A stretch of 64,000 nucleotides of DNA, from assembly GCF_965363235.1 (NCBI RefSeq), contig NC_134839.1, positions 112,586,517-112,650,516 on the forward strand. Direction: 5' to 3'. Position 1 is the first letter of the stretch. Every line of letters begins with the position of its first letter. Position numbers and translations under genes: made by a program. This document shows positions 46,326-61,300 of this stretch, in pieces. Origin of the DNA: Mytilus galloprovincialis (Eukaryota > Mollusca > Bivalvia > Mytilida > Mytilidae). The notes under the pieces were generated by a model that was given only the letters and a program-made list of their open reading frames with translations, was not told the origin of the DNA and did no database searches.

Positions 46326-49300
46326 CTGTAAAATCAAAAAAAAAAAAATTTCCAATATCATAATCTAAGCAAATATGAAATAGTTAGTTACAATTTCAAA
46401 AGTCAATTCTCGTTGAAAAAGTGTAACAAGACAAAAGGGTAATAAAAATTACAGCGAGTGCGTTTAGTTAAACGAAAAGTTATACATGCAACGTCAACAT
46501 AAGCTACATTTTCACACTAACTGTTAACAAACACATTACAAGAGTGAATGAGGCTTACATACAAGCTAATAAACCAAGTGTTGCAAGTGTTGGAGTTATA
46601 GAATATCTGTTTCCGAAATGTCGACAGATAGGTTCCAATAATCTTTACCATCACGTCCTTTTTTCTTTAATTTGACCTTCTAAATTAGACTCAAAACATG
46701 GTTTAGGTTACAACCAGTCACACGTGTGAAACAGGCTCAGATTACCCTTCCAGAGCACCTGAAATCAACCCGGTTTCGTGTAGTTCGTTTTGCTGAGTCT
46801 TTGGTTTTTATATGTTATGTTGTGTAGACTATTTTTTTCGTTTTTTTCTTTTTTGCCATGGCAGCTCAATTTCGACTAGTAAGTTATATTATATATTGGT
46901 TTCAACCTCTTCACTGTCTTCCTTGTAATGGTTTGCTTTTGTTTCTATAACATACAAAACTTATATGTATTGTAGTCCCTTTTATTGGATCCATTATTTG
47001 TTGTGAACGAATCAATTTGAACATTTCAGTTATCTGTTAATTGCCGTATTATAGACGTGTTCAAAACTTCTTTACTCATATGATTCGACAGTTTTGCATG
47101 ATTTTGTATAGAAGAGTGTAATGAAGACCATTTTGGGATGTCATATCTTACTTTATTGGTTTTGCATCTTTAAATTCCAGGTAAATGAATGCATTCAGAC
47201 CATAGTAAAAGAACGATGCAAATCGTCCCCAACTAAACCATGAGGGTGGTGTATTAAATGCTCCACCTGAAACAAAACATAGAATGACCTATTAATACAA
47301 TTTATATGTTTCAATATTTGTGTTATGAATTATTCAAGCAAAGATCTGCTGATTTTAATTATTAGTATATTCCTATCTAACATAAAATTGAGAATGGAAA
47401 TGGGGAATTTGTCAAAGAGACAACAACCAGAACATAGAGCAGAGAACAACCGAAGGCCACCAATGGCTCTTCAATGCAGCGAGAAATTCCCGCGCCCGTA
47501 GGCTTCCTTCAGCTGGCCCCTAAACAAATATGTATACTAGTTTACTGATAATGGACGTCATACTAAACTCCGAAATATACATGAGAAATTAAAATAAAAA
47601 ATCATAAAAGACTAACAAAGGCAAGAGGCCCCTGACTTGGGACAGGCGCAAAAATGCGCCGGTTTAAACATGTTTTTTGAGATCGCAATTCTCCCCCTAT
47701 TCCTCTAGTCAATGTAGACGTTTGATTTGTCAATGTTAATAGAGCATATCTGAGAGACAATTTCATTAATTTCATAAAGCAAATTAATGCTTGTTTAATT
47801 TCATATTAAAAGGTAAAATATAAGCAAGTAAGGTGTACGTGGAATTGATGTTATTATATAAGTGGTACTTTTCTTCAAAACAAATATTTGCATTTTAATA
47901 TGATGCAATCTTTAACACCAGATTTAATCCACAATTTGCTTCCTAAGTCTTAAAGAAAAAGCCTATACCAAGTCAGGAATATGACAGTTGTTGTTCATTC
48001 GTTTGGTGTGTTTTAGCTTTCGAATTTGCCATTTGCTTATGGATTTTCCATTTAGAATTTTCCCCGAAGTTCGTTTTTTTTTGTTATTTTACTTTTTACA
48101 GGCTAACTTTATAAAATTTTATTTAAAAAGATTTATTGAATCTTACTTATTTATAGTATTCTTATTTACTCTTCATTAGAGTGTTGATGTGAAGTGATAA
48201 CATACTAAAATCGCCTACTGGTACATGTATAAAAGAAAGAATATCTATCAAATACCATAATACCTACGCACGATATCCTTAATTGTTTACAACGACACTT
48301 TAAAATTAACAACTTTATAAAAAACATCAATTCCCACCTCACTCTCAGCTTCAACCTGCAAGTTTTGTTATTTTATTTGTGGCTCTCATTTTAGAACTTA
48401 AAATTCAGTTATTTAAACACGCACGGTTTTTAATTCCAAAAGTTCAAATGTTACACTATGAAAAGTTTATTGTTAAGGGGAGATTACTTTAAATTATATG
48501 ACTTTTTTAGTTTAAGATTTTGATATTCGCTGACATCTGTCTTTCCTACGAATTACACAGTAGGTTTTCATGAACGGAGAGAGAATAAAATGTTAATTTG
48601 TTGTTATATTTTTAGTATATTTTTTTCCATAAATAAACAGAATGAATAATGGCATTTTATTTTTGATATTGAATTTATCAGCAATAATGTAAAGCGAGGT
48701 CGGCCGCAAAGATGATTTGATATTTGAGCGCAAAGATGACCTGATATTTGAGCTAATGAAGTCGGTATCTAAAATTGAATGTCGTTATTCTTTGTAAAGA
48801 CATTATTTTCTTATCGATATGTTTGTTGTTTGCGAATGTGAAATATAATTAAGGAGGAGGTAGCTGAGAAATCGTTGTGATAGCTATTCCGTTGCATTTC
48901 ATTGATAATTTGGTATGGATGAACATGATAGTTATCAAAGGTATCAGAATTACAATTTAGTACACCAGACGCGCGTCTCGTCTACATAAGACTCATCAGT
49001 GACGCTCATATCAAAATATTTATAAAGATAAACAAGTACAAGGTTGAAGAGCATTGAAGATCCAAAATTCAAAAAAGTTGTGCCAAATACGGCTAAGGTA
49101 TCTATGCCTGGGATTAGAAAATCCTTAGTTTTTCGAAAATTCAAAGTTTTGTGAAAAGGAAATTTATAAAAATGACCATATTATTGATATTCACGTCGAC
49201 ACCGAAATGCTGACTACTGGGCTGGTGATACCCTCGGGGACGAAACGTCCACCAGCAGTGGCATCGACCCAGTGGTGTAAATAGTTATCAAAGGTACCAG

Positions 49301-52300
49301 GATTATAATTTAGTACGCCAGACGCGCGTTTCGTCTACATAAGACTCATCAGTGACGCTCATATCAAAATTTTTATAAAGCCAAACAAGTACAAAGTTGA
49401 AGAGCATTGAGGAACCAAAACTCAAAAAAGTTGTGCCAAATACGGCTATGTTAATCTATGCCTTGGATAAGAAAATCCTTAGTTTTTCGAAAATTCAAAG
49501 TTTTGTAAACAGGAAATGACCACATTTTTGATATTCATGTCGACACCGAAATGTTGACTACTGGGCTGATGATACCCTCGGGGACGAAACGGTTACCTGT
49601 GACGTCATTTCTTCACATTTCGAGTATCCTGTCGTTCATGATAAATAAAAACATTGTCAATAAGATGAAAATGGAAATTTACAAATTACCGATGCATATC
49701 TTTTCTGAAATTTTAATTATAGCAATCATAGTTGTTGTCTGCATCACCACTATCATTCTGTGTACCAAAATTTCATTAAACGAATGTGAAGATATGATCC
49801 AAAATATATGCACCTTGGTGTTCCAAAGAAAGCAATGACGATAGAATATGTTAGAAAAACACCTAAATTTAAACATGTTAAATATTTATATACAAACCCC
49901 ACAACATCATCGACAGTAGACCTAGTGGCACCATAGTAACGGTCCATGGCGGTCGTAATGCTGCTCCAATAAACACTCCAATACTCTGAATCCGCAAAAT
50001 AAGTATGTATTACACATCAAAGATAGACGTCCAATTATAAACTACGCTAATAGAGACATTTTTGAATAAACAAATTAAAAATGTATACCGATAAAACTTA
50101 GGATAATCTTAGAATGATAAATGTAACTGATTCTGATATAGAATAATACTGACCAAATTTAACAGACGGTAGGATGGGTGCCACATGTTAAGCAGTATCT
50201 GATTACCTTTCGTGTAACTCAGTCTTTAACAGACGGTAGGACGGGTGCCACATGTTAAGCAGTATCTGCTAACCTTTCGTGTCACTCAGTCTTTAACAGA
50301 CGGTAGGACGGGTGCCACATGTTAAGCAGTATCTGCTAACCTTTCGTGTCACTTAGTCTTTAACAGACGGTAGGACGGGTGCCACATGTTAAGCAGTATC
50401 TGCTTACCTTTCGTGTTGCTCAGTCTTTAACAGACGGTAGGACGGGTACCACATGTTAAGCAGTACCTTTCGTGTCACTCAGTCTTTATTTTTCTGTGTT
50501 GTGTTTTGTATACTGTTGTTTGTCTTTTTGTCATTTTCTTTTTTCCAATGGCGTTGTCGGTTTATTTTCGACTTGAGTTTGAATGTCCCTTATGTATTTA
50601 TTGCCCACTTTTGTAAGGCATTATAGTCTCTCTTAGCTGAGGTATTATTTACTAGAGGTAGAAGATACTCAGCATTCCATTTCATTTTTTATATCGTTTT
50701 GTATCGTCATTTATGACTAAATGCTGTGTAAGTTATAACTAAATAATTCCCAATAATATAGAAAAGGCAACCGTAGTATACCGGTGTTCAAAAGTCATAA
50801 ATCGATAGATATAGAAAACCAATCTTGGTAACAAACTAAAACCAAGGGTAACACATCAAATATAGAACAAAAACAACAGGAACACTAAAGTGCAACAAAA
50901 ACAAACGCCAACATACATATAAACGAACTATAAAAAGTAAAATCACAAAAATACTTCAAACTCCGGGGAAAATTCAATCGGAAAGTCCCTAATCACATGG
51001 CAAAATCAAATGACAAAACACATCCAACGAATGGACAACAACTGTCATATTCCCGACTTGGTACAGGCATTTTCAAATGTAGAATATGGTGGATTGAACC
51101 TGGTTTTATAGCGCTTAATCTCTCACTTGTACGACAGTCTCATCAAATTCCGTTATATTTACGATGCGTGAACAAAACAGACATAATAAATAAAATAGAC
51201 AAAATATGGGCACAGCAGTCATCACTGTGTTACAATCTTCAAACAACTATATGATAAAAACTGTCATATTCCTGACTTGGTACAGGACATTTTAATAAGA
51301 CTTTGGGTTGCACCTAGTTTAATGGTTAGATATTGCACGAATGAATATTTCTGTTGAAGGTATTTTTAAAAACACTGCCTTCTTTGAGTGCAAGCAAATA
51401 CTCTAAACAAAGGTTCAGAAATAATTGTTGTATTTAACCTTGTAAATAAACTTAAGACATTTGACGTATTTATTATACAGTTTGAATGTCATATACTAAG
51501 ATTTACCTGTGCTGCTAAAACATCGGCCATTAACACACCAAGAGATGCGAAGAATGCTTCCAAGTTATTAAGGTTAGCAACCCAGTATATAACACTCAGG
51601 TAAACGAAGGGCTGTATAACTGTCAAGGGTATCTCACTCAACGTTTTAGATAAACAAAAGGCCGAGAGTCTGTAATGATTGTATTTTCTCTCTTTATTGA
51701 CAACTTTGATTTCTTTTGGAACTAAAATACAAATCAATGCTAAATTAATTAAAAAAAAACAAACATTGCGGCTCTATTGAACCTGATTTGCTCAGCTGGT
51801 TCATATTTCCATTGAAGCATTAGATAAAATTCAGAACCAAAGTAATAACATATTCACCTTCAAAAACTATCGCACCACCCTGTTTTTCTCACAAACTAAA
51901 ATTTGATAATATTTCAATCCATCGCTCAAAAATATACATTTATAAGTTATGCACTTCTGTTATTGACAAGACTACAAGCATATTCTATTTAACTATGGGA
52001 GCTTAGAAGTAGAATAGTTCATCTAGAAACGAGAATATGTATAGTGGTAACAATAAACAAAAGCTCGTGCAATACTGGAATCACCGATAATTACCGTTAT
52101 CATATTCCATATATTCTATATTGTTATCAGTAGTTCTACCCATTCATGTTGCAAAGTGTAAGATAAATTCTTCGATTGTGCAAATCTGGAACATTATTGG
52201 TCGTCATGATGCTTTTTATTGTATCGCTACTTCAGAATGAGATAAATGTGGTATGTTTGGTATTCAGACGAATCTTCACTTGATACCAAATGGAGTAGAA

Positions 52301-55300
52301 TTAACAACTATATGTCAGCTTACATGCTTCAACAATCCATACATCATAGATGAATGTTAAAGACCCCAAAATAACGAATGTAAAACAATTCAAACGAAGA
52401 AACTAACGGCCTGATGCATGTACGAAACAATAAACGAAAAAAATTATGATATACAACAATGTGTATGGTTACAACTGACACATGTACTTGTTTAAAAACA
52501 AAAAAAAATATGTGATTTTGACTCTGAATTATTCATAGTGTAAGCATTCAAAGTTTAAAATTGTCCTTTTTTAGTACCCACGACATCCTCTTATTCCAAA
52601 AAAATAAAGTTACTCAAATACGTTATTATTCTTCAACATTTTTAAATAATCTTATACATGTGGTCTTGTTATTAACAAATTATGGTATCATAAATTAGAG
52701 GCGTGTTATGGAAGTCTTGAATTGAACACATGATTATACAAAATAGCAACTATCACAATTAAATTGAAGTCTAATATAAGCTTTTCGATGAACATCACGT
52801 ACGAAAACTGTGAAAATGTTGCACTTTGATAAACAAGGTTGAAACATACTTTATTATTTGTCTAACAGTGCATGGTTACTTAAAAGTCTACATGAAACCA
52901 TACACGTAACTCAATTGACTTTTTAGAAAATCTCTTACATCGCACTTTGGTAACGTTTTTGTTTATGTCATAACATCTGATCAAGATATATCACTTTCTC
53001 AACACATGACAATATCATAGAATTTTTATTTACATATCGGTTAGACTGAAGAGATACCATTAAAACCCACAGCTCATCTTAGTTATCTATAATCTTACTT
53101 ACATGTAAGGATGCCATCTAACAATGAAAAAAACGCCCACTGCACAACAGTGAAAAAGAACTGAAATAAAGTTATTGATATGTTTACTCCTGTTTCTTTT
53201 AATTAACGTATAAAGATTCTATAAAAGGGGAATTACGTCGAGCTTTTAAATAATCAAATTATTTTTGTTTTGTTTCAAACATTTGTGAATGGGAATTTAT
53301 GAAATAATATCAGTTTTGGTTTGATTATGTCAAAATCGATGATGTATAATTAGATTGCGAGTGAATGGTCCAACTCAGTTTCGTCCGTATTCAATTAAGC
53401 CCACAAAGGGGATTCGCTACGCATGGGATAAGCATTTTGAGTTAAATTCAAGACAAGCAGGCTGAAAAATGAAACAAGGCAGATCCTTTTTGTTTCCGGA
53501 GTCTTCAAAAAATTCCAAAACTGGTAAAACGATGATTATCATAGTTTTATACATTGCATTAAACAGACATTAAAAGACTAAAATAATACTAGTGTACGAC
53601 CTTGCCTGTATATTCATATAATATTTATGTAAAGCGACACCAGTGTCTGAGCAGAAAGAACCAGGGGTATGTCAAAGAACGCCTCGTCCTATTAACTGTA
53701 CATAATCAAAGCGTTAATTAATTTTTTTCAGACGCAGGTTAATGCATTTCTAAAGTGTTTTACTGTACATACATAATTAACAGTATTTATATTGTACAGC
53801 CGTAATATAACATACACTTACCAAACCTAGTCTGTCTTTGACGGTCTCCTCCGTTCTCTCTGGTTGCCACCAAACCAGGATACAAACAACGAGAATATAC
53901 ACATTTTGTATAACACTGATCGGAAATAAGATTCGTCTACGTGCATTTGTGAAGTTACGACAGAATAATGTCCAGAACTGATTCCAATAGGACGACGAAT
54001 AAAGACTTGAAGAAGGGCTGGATAGTGTTGTGTCCTTTGTTTTTTCTATTAATACTTTTATTTCCTCCGCGTCGTATTTGACGGGTTTGGTATGGTTGTT
54101 ATTATCCTTGCTCAGTGAACTTTTACTACTCTTAGGAGATTTAGCATGATATTTTGTCAAATGGAAATAATCAGGCCAGTCATGAGTGTTCCTGAAAAAA
54201 TATATAGGAGACTAAACAATAGTATCCTATTAAAGAATTTGTTTATCGTGTAAAGAAATTTGAAAAACGATCACAAAGTCAGTCCAATCATTTAAGGATT
54301 GATAAATAATTGCTGTGATGTCAATGCGCAAAATTTACCAAAATTCTATTTTTAAAAAGGCGGTTAACGACAATCAAACGAAGGCTTAAACTAATAATTC
54401 TGTTTTGTATTCTGTAGAAGTTGTTAAATGAAAAACCTTAAAGTTTTGATACCTGATTGCTATGCTAAATTGTTCGTTCAATACGAGACAAGAACTCGAA
54501 AAAACAGTGATTTCCTGATTTTCATATTCGTCGCAGAAAACAAATATAAGCCCAAAACATCTTTCCGCAGCATCTCTGCATTTCCTCAATAAAATAAAAT
54601 AGCAGAAGTTTTTTTTTGTGTTTTTATCTTTATTATTATTTTAATCATTTTGAAAGAGCTTATGTTTTGTAGTTGGTTATTTTTTTTTTTTTTTTTTATT
54701 TGTTGGACTGTATGTTTCTTAATGTAAAAATAGTTAATTATAAAAAAAAAACTCATATTTGCTGCCGATTTGAAGCTTAAAAAAACCTAGTAAAATTGAT
54801 AACACTACCTTCGGTGTGATATTCATAATTTATAACGCCATTTACAGTACCTTCTCTTGTATGCGGCTTCAACAATTTTTTCCTGGACAGGGATTGTGTC
54901 ATCCAAGCAATCTTCATTAAGAAGTTCTACTGAAGAGAGTTAATTGACTATTTAAAACAAGGGTTAATATCCTTAAATCCTTTAATACATTTCATTAAAA
55001 TCTTTCCTCCGTTTGGCACATAGACATGTTTTCAAAATGAACCTTTTACGACTTACTGTATGGTAAGGGATTTGCTAACTGAAAAGCCAGGGAATTGTAG
55101 TTGTTCATATCATTTTTCTTATCTTACTGACTAGTTGTTTTATTGGCTTTCATATCAGATCCAATGATATTTTTATGTATCAATTCTATCTCTCACATTG
55201 TATTGTATACAATTATGACAGTACATGTTTGATTTCTTTGCCAGATCTATTGTATTTATACTTCATAGCTTCGTTTTTTAATTCACAGTTGTGACATGAT

Positions 55301-58300
55301 CATAAGCTTGCAATGAATTCTGCTCAAATCGTCTTTCAAACTGCAGCGAGGTGAACGTGTTTGCTCTATGTTGAAGGTCTCACTGAGACTTTGAGATAGA
55401 GAACAGCAATAAAAGCGTTGGTCCTTTTCTTTTTATGTATTTTTTGTCCATGCTCTGATTTTGCGTCAATAATCAATCTTTCCAATTGAATAGATATACT
55501 ATTCGATATTGAAACAACTATTTTTAATGAACTTACACATATAATCCATAGGATGATGGCCAATAGGTGGAGCTGTGTCTAACTGTTGTAAGAAACTGTC
55601 ACATTGTGCTGAGGTTCCGTAAAACGCTGTCTATTAGATACAATATGTTATGTTCAATCAAAATCAAGAAGCAGTTGTTGGTATAATGTGATGAGTATCT
55701 AATAAGATACTTAAAATTCGGGCAAAAACTTTACTTTGTTCTTTTTATTGCTGCAGATATCATATTTATCCTATAAGTATTATATTTCATCGTAAGAATA
55801 ACCCATTTTCCCCCAAAGTAATGAAACATATAAGTATCAATTCTATTTTATTGGCAGTACTGTTATCGTTTGGAAGCGATTTTTATCTTGAATGTCCGAC
55901 TTTTTCTAGACAGGCAAAGGTGTGCGTTATGCGCACGTGATCGTGACCAGAAACCTACCTTTTTGTGACTGTATTATATTTTCAATGTAGGAATTGATGT
56001 ATGCTTCAGAAATAGCCTTTTTTTTTATTTCCCCATAAATATTTCAATAAAGTGATAGAAAGACCATTCAGACAAATTTTGTTCCCTGCATAATTAAAAC
56101 ACTTTTCATTATTCTATACTTGCGGTTGTTATACTTCAATTTGTATCGTTGTTTCATTATTCTATATGAAATATAATAGCTATTGTGCTATGGTAATTTT
56201 TTATATATATTTTTATAATCTTGTTTTTCATTTTTACTAATATGCTTTGCGTTTATGCGTTTTTGTCTTTCTTGGTTACAAATGACGTAGCTTTGTTCTT
56301 ATACATCCCGTCATTGTGTTAATTTGCTATTGTAAGTCTTTCATTTTAAATGTGCGTTGTCTATATGTCTTGTTGTGTTTCTTTGTTTTTATAGTGATTA
56401 AGATTGTACACAATGTCGACTGCTATACCCCAATTTTTGACATTTTTACTATTATGTCTGTTTGTTTTGTTCACACATCGTTGTAAATATAATTGAATTA
56501 GGTGCGACTGTTATACAAGTGAGAGGTTAACTAGCTATAAAACTTGGTTTAATCCACCATTTTCTACATACTACAATGCCTGTACCAAGTCAGGAATATG
56601 ACAGTTGTTGTCCATTCGTGTGATGTGTTCGAGCTTTCGATTTTGCCATTTGATCAGGGACTTTCCGACATGAATTTTCCTCGGTGTTCGGTATTTTTGT
56701 GATTTTACTTTTTATATATGTATTTGTAAAACACTTACATGGCCATTATAAAGAAACAAGGATTTGGAGCAGGTTTGGTATATACCACTTGGACAAGCCC
56801 GTAGAGAGACAATTCCTATCTTTTCAAATTGAATCGTGTAATACCTTAAAAACCTCATCAAATCTAATGCATCTTTATAATCTAAGTCTGTAGTAGGTTC
56901 CTAAAATTACACATTTATGTACTGAAATCAGTTCCTAAAGTCACACATTAATATTGAAATCAGTTCTTAAAATTACACATTAATATATTGAAATCAGCTC
57001 CTAAAAATCTTGATATCAGTTCCTAAAAATCTTGATATCAGTTCTCAAAATTCCGAAGCAAACAACGATATACAGTAGGTATTCAAAATAATATGAAAGT
57101 CTTAAGAGTTGATGTACCATATGCGCTAATTGAAACGTACATTTTGTCTATGGCTCTCAGTTATTACAAAGGTATTACTACGTGCGATGCTTATATGGTA
57201 AATGAAGTATTGTTTTCAACTAAATTCAAGAATTATAGCTCGTAAAATATCAAAATTAATAAATCAACGTTGAAAAATACTCATCGGCTATACATTTCTT
57301 AACTATTCATATAATGCTACTGAATATCCTTTACTGTGGTTCATGTTTCACTGGGTTACATTTAATATTCGTTACTGTAGTTACTTATATCAGAGACATA
57401 CAAAACATGTATTATATGTCTCTGCTTCTATTCAAAGATGGCGGACACTGTTTCTGGTAAATATTTATTTTGTCGATTTGATAATATGTATGCATTATTT
57501 TTTATATACAGTTATACATGTTGGATCATATTAAGTTAAAAAAAAATCTTTCCCTGTTTTGTATGTTTTGGTTTTTTACATTGTGCTATTTTTAACTATA
57601 GCGTTATAAGATTAGCTATACCTACATCAATAACTATAACTTTCGGGTCTATCAGCATTTCACAAGCTATGCTAAGCTTCTTTTTGACAGCTGTAGTAAC
57701 GACTTGTACCACTGTATGGAATAAAGACTATTCATTACACAGTCATTAGCTAACGACTTGTACCACTGTATGGATTCATTACAGTCATTAGCTAACGACT
57801 TGTACCACTGTATGGAATAAAGACTATTCATTACACAGTCATTAGCTAACGACTTGTACCACTGTATGGAATAAAGACTATTCATTACACAGTCATTAGC
57901 TAACGACTTGTACCACTGTATGGAATAAAGACTATTCATAACACAGTCATTAGCTAACGACTTGTACCACTGTATGGAATAAAGACTATTCATAACACAG
58001 TCATTAGCTAACGACTTGTACCACTGTATGGAATAAAGACTATTCATTACACAGTCATTACCTAACGACTTGTACCACTGTATGGAATAAAGACTATTCA
58101 TTACACAGTCATTAGTTAAGATGGTGTCAATCTTTAGTTCAACTGTTATATTTATTTAGTTTAGATTTAGCTAAAGATTACATACGATATGGCATTTGTT
58201 GTAAACCGTTTATAGATTCATTCAGAATTTCTTGATTCTTCAATACACCAATGAATAATTTCTCCTAGAGATTATTTTCTAAAATTAGTAAGAAGTATAA

Positions 58301-61300
58301 CAGCACATTGTTTACATGACAAAGTCGTGAGAGTAGCTTTAATCGTCGGATAAATGACTTAAAGTTTTATATAAACGCAGGATAAACACATTAAACCTTC
58401 TTCAAATTGACTTTGTAATGTATTTCATCGATATTTAAATTGACAGTTACTTCAACGTGACATTTTAATACGTCATGATTTTAGATTTTTGTCTTTAAAG
58501 ACAATATTTGACTTCACTAAGTGTTTGCATTTTTTAAGTCATCTTGTATCTCACTAAAAATCGTGTTAACTTTCTGAATTATCGCGTTATCTTACTAAAA
58601 TCTCGTGTTAACTAACTGAAATCTCGTGTTAACTTACTAAAGTCCAGATACATCTGTAGATGAAGCAGATCAATTACTTGTTTAACTCTGTTTTTGATGT
58701 TTACTTCGTTTGATGAAAGCCTCAATTTAGCAGTAAACTAAAAAAAAGTAATATTACAAGAATCAAAAATTAATTGATCAGACCATAGATGCAGCAAATA
58801 TTTGATTTTAAAATCCGTCCATGGTTGGTGTTTAAAAGTTGACTTTCCAAAAGTAAAAAGGAAAATAATTACAATGTAAGTTTTCTCTCGTTCTTTCACA
58901 TTAATTGAAATAGACTAAGCGTAATTTGTCTCATTGGCAATCATACCACATCTTAAATATACATGTAAAATGTGTTATTTAAGGTATTTAAGTCACTGTG
59001 GCATCTTACATATAGCGTTTCATATACTGTCAAGGTAGGAAGAAATAAGTCTCTTGATTGGACGAAGGCTATTCTGTTTCGGCATGCGTTTACTGGTTCC
59101 CCGTTCAGAAGTATTTCGCCTATATATGGCTTTAAATGCCCTGCAAGTGTTGATACTAAAGCTGATTTTCCAGATCCTACAAGTTACAAGATGAGAACAT
59201 TATACATTTATCGTTATGTTACAATAATCATGTTGGATTTATATATATTTATTGTTATGAAAATAAACAAGTTTCCTCTTGCTCAGACACTAAAAACTCA
59301 TCATACGATCTAAGAGATAGGCGTCCGCTAGTTACTGTAAGATTATTGTAATTATATCATTCTAAGTCTATTTGTATGTGACAAATTGGGAGAAAGTTCA
59401 GAATCAACAAAACATTCTTATGATACAAATGCATAGAAAAATAACTGCAATTTGATAACATTCTATATTCCCTGTTTATTTAAAGTGATGCTTCCTTATG
59501 ACTCTAAGACTAAACTTAAAAATATGAATATTAGTTTTATAATGAACAGAATTTATTGAATATATCACTAACCAGAAGCCAGTATTAAAAATCTTCGCGA
59601 CGCATTTAAAAAAAACCTACAATATAGTTAATGTCTATCGTCGTTTTCATAAACGGTATTTGCGTTTGGTGTACAGTGTTTTAGCTTAAATGTATTAAAT
59701 GCACATAAATCATTACACAAGTATTCCCAGTATTGATTGCAGTAAATGCAATATTGACAAATGCAACACTGACTGTATAAAAACTAGTTCATCTTATGCA
59801 TGTTTATGTGACATTTTTCTTTCAGAGGATATCTGTAGACTTTTTTTGATTTTAACGAACGCAACCTATGTATTACTGGTAAATTATTAAACCAGGGATA
59901 TCGTTACCATAAATTACTTAAAACCTTTACTAAATTTTCTATAGATATAAAGATTTGGTTTTGAAGTTTGGTTGTAGAAAACTTATTTCAAACGGGATAG
60001 CACATCCTCATTTTTACGGAAATGTTGTTAACCGTGCCCGGAAATTTAGAAATGATCCATGTAAACTTGTCGCTCCTTTAAATAAACTTATTCTAAAAGG
60101 TTACATATTCAACACTGTAATAAGATCATTGAATATTGTTTTTATAGGTATAAATATTGATTTTGTTATCAGTAAATTAAAAGCTAACTAAATATTCCTA
60201 GTATGTGATGTATATACATATTCATGGATCTACAATCTGTCGATACCTGTAACTTGGCATTGCACAAAGTCATGTTTATCTCTGGCTGTTTATGACGTCT
60301 TTACCCTAAATCCATTGGATGTTGGATGTGTACAGATTGATTGTTTAGTCTTAGTTGCATGATTTTTTTATTAGTTGTTAGTGGCTTTGAACTAGCTGTC
60401 AGATAACTGCGAGTACTCTCAGATCTGTTCATTGTGTCTTTTTATGTCGGGATGTATAAGTACCGGGCCACGTCCACTTGTATTTTTGTCCATCTGATGA
60501 GTTTAGCCTTTTTCAACTGATTTTTATAGTTCGTTCTTATGTTGTACTGTTATACCACTGTCCCAGGTTAGGGAGAGGGTTGGGATCCCGCTAACATGTT
60601 TACCCCCCCCCCCCCCCCCACATTATTTATGTATGTGCCTGTCCCAAGTCAGGAGCCTGTAATTCAGTGGTTGTCGTTTGTTTATGTGTTACATATTTGT
60701 TTTTTGTTCATTTTTTTACATAAAATAAGGCCGTTAGTTTTCTAGTTTGAATTGTTTTACATTGTCTTATCGGGGCCTTTTATAGCTGACTATGCTGTAT
60801 GGGCTTTGCGCATTGTTGAAAGCCGTACGGTGACCTATAGTTGTTAATGTCTGTGTCATTTTGGTCTTTTGTGGATAGTTGTCTCATTGGCAATCATACC
60901 ACATCTTCTTTTTTATATTTTAAAAAGTTGGTTTGTTCAGTATAATGAAACACTTAAAATGACTGGTCATGATGATAATAACAAGTTTGTTGTCCCTTCG
61001 ATTCTTAATACTTTTCTCGGCTTCGCCTCGAGCAACAGTTGGTGTCTCAGGGACAACACTATTGCGATTACCCTCATAACCAGTCAATAGGTGTATGTTA
61101 TTGTATTTCAAAAACATGACGTTGTTCATGTCTTTTTGTTTTATAATTTTAAATGAAATTTCATAAAAAAAAATCAATTGAAGTGGTCGGAATGATAACC
61201 TTAAGTATTGAGCACCAGTCAATAGAATGGTGATATATCAAATATTATATATTGTTTTATCGTTTTATAGATGTTCATTTACTTTCTCCCTTACTTATCA

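Noticed and set aside
49551-49838. 95-codon + strand frame with a hydrophobic stretch
   Set aside because: Begins inside an R2 repeat and lies antisense within an ABCG intron. No supporting context.
57667-58101. Minus-strand frame with SLYSIQWYKSLANDC repeats
   Set aside because: Arises from the 58-bp array and is out of frame with the ABCG exon 4 that follows it.
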